Of a DNA stretch of 5,044 nt, positions 4,841-5,044 are shown one piece after another (the stretch's first letter is position 1; the number at the start of each line of letters is the position of its first letter). Source of the stretch: Candidatus Woesearchaeota archaeon (GTDB lineage Archaea > Nanobdellota > Nanobdellia > SCGC-AAA011-G17 > GW2011-AR17); NCBI GenBank assembly GCA_018302165.1, contig JAGWAA010000063.1, positions 1-5,044 of the forward strand, given 5' to 3'. The position numbers and the translations under genes were made by a program. The notes under the pieces were generated by a model. That model ran no database searches and had not been told where the DNA came from. It was given only the letters and a program-made list of their open reading frames with translations.

Positions 4841-5044
4841 AAAGTCTTTCCTGATTCTGGAAATATCTTGTTCTGTGAATCTTGTAATTATATCCTTGCA
4901 TCTTGCAATAAAGATTGGTGCATTTTTTATCATTTTTTGATATAGAGAATCTGAAATATTACGGTCGGTATAATATTGTACATCAATTCTTGCTTTCATT
5001 GATTTCTTTAGTATTTCTATTTCTTCTGGTTTGAAATAATCTTT
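4838..5044 (-). CDS. 3' end of a helical protein gene, possibly HEPN domain
   Basis: The frame is open from the right edge to TAA at 4840-4838, 68 codons, with the start outside the window. The residues are mostly helix-forming. The pattern ARIDVQYYTDRN, then ISDSLYQKMIKNAPIFIARCKDII (two helices around residue 40) resembles the C-terminal part of HEPN domains, where an Arg and an aromatic/acidic stretch precede a helix with A..F. The last residues are RFTEQDISRIRKDF. HEPN proteins often pair with MNT nucleotidyltransferases as toxin-antitoxin modules, and such a partner, if present, would lie outside the window. The gene lies 85 nt before the regulator start and has no evident tie to copper. 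The coding call is good. The family call is tentative. Confidence 0.55.
   Translation of the reverse strand, partial: KDYFKPEEIEILKKSMKARIDVQYYTDRNISDSLYQKMIKNAPIFIARCKDIITRFTEQDISRIRKDF

Noticed and set aside
4811..4945. Plus-strand frame of 44 codons with GGAGG close to its ATG at 4811 and several Cys (CESC, SCNKDWC)
   Set aside because: The Shine-Dalgarno spacing is only 3 nt, the first codons lie in the GC-rich palindrome, and the opposite strand has a better helical coding frame. It is probably a chance antisense frame.

Overview
The window is AT-rich and carries a compact copper-handling operon, all of it on the minus strand. The host is most likely an archaeon, perhaps of the DPANN type. 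This rests on TTTAAATA-like boxes lying 26-28 nt upstream of two start codons (leaderless archaeal transcripts), a membrane-anchored winged-helix regulator, and an HMA / DsbD_2-like membrane / cupredoxin gene set, a combination I associate with such archaea. The assignment is an inference, since no rRNA or marker gene is present.

Layout from right to left, in the direction of transcription. At 5044-4838 is the 3' end of a gene for a helical, possibly HEPN-domain, protein. A GC-rich stem-loop overlaps its stop codon. At 4752-4219 is a membrane-tethered winged-helix regulator whose external loop holds two Cys and a His. After a short promoter region, the operon runs HMA metallochaperone (4119-3919), membrane-anchored cupredoxin (3922-3557), HMA plus DsbD_2/SafE-type membrane protein (3555-2884), a second membrane/cupredoxin piece with a Cys-rich tail (2854-2294), and CopA-type P1B ATPase (2291-156). 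Neighbours overlap by 3 nt or lie 1-2 nt apart, except at the 2884/2854 break. At 1-264 a plus-strand coiled-coil reading frame enters from the left and runs head-on into copA.

Proposed working model (inference): Cu(I) is bound in the cytoplasm by the HMA protein, passed to CopA and to the HMA-linked membrane protein, exported, and received outside by cupredoxin domains that have Cys/Met ligands. The regulator would sense metal or redox state outside the membrane. It may act through a CAACCCC-AAAA motif that occurs upstream of the TATA boxes of both its own gene and the operon.

Two breaks deserve attention. copA loses its last transmembrane segment at about position 185, where unrelated coiled-coil sequence begins. 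The DsbD_2-like gene is split in a different frame and lacks the conserved NG..PCGP segment expected between its halves. Each could be real gene decay or an assembly fault, and the sequence alone cannot decide.
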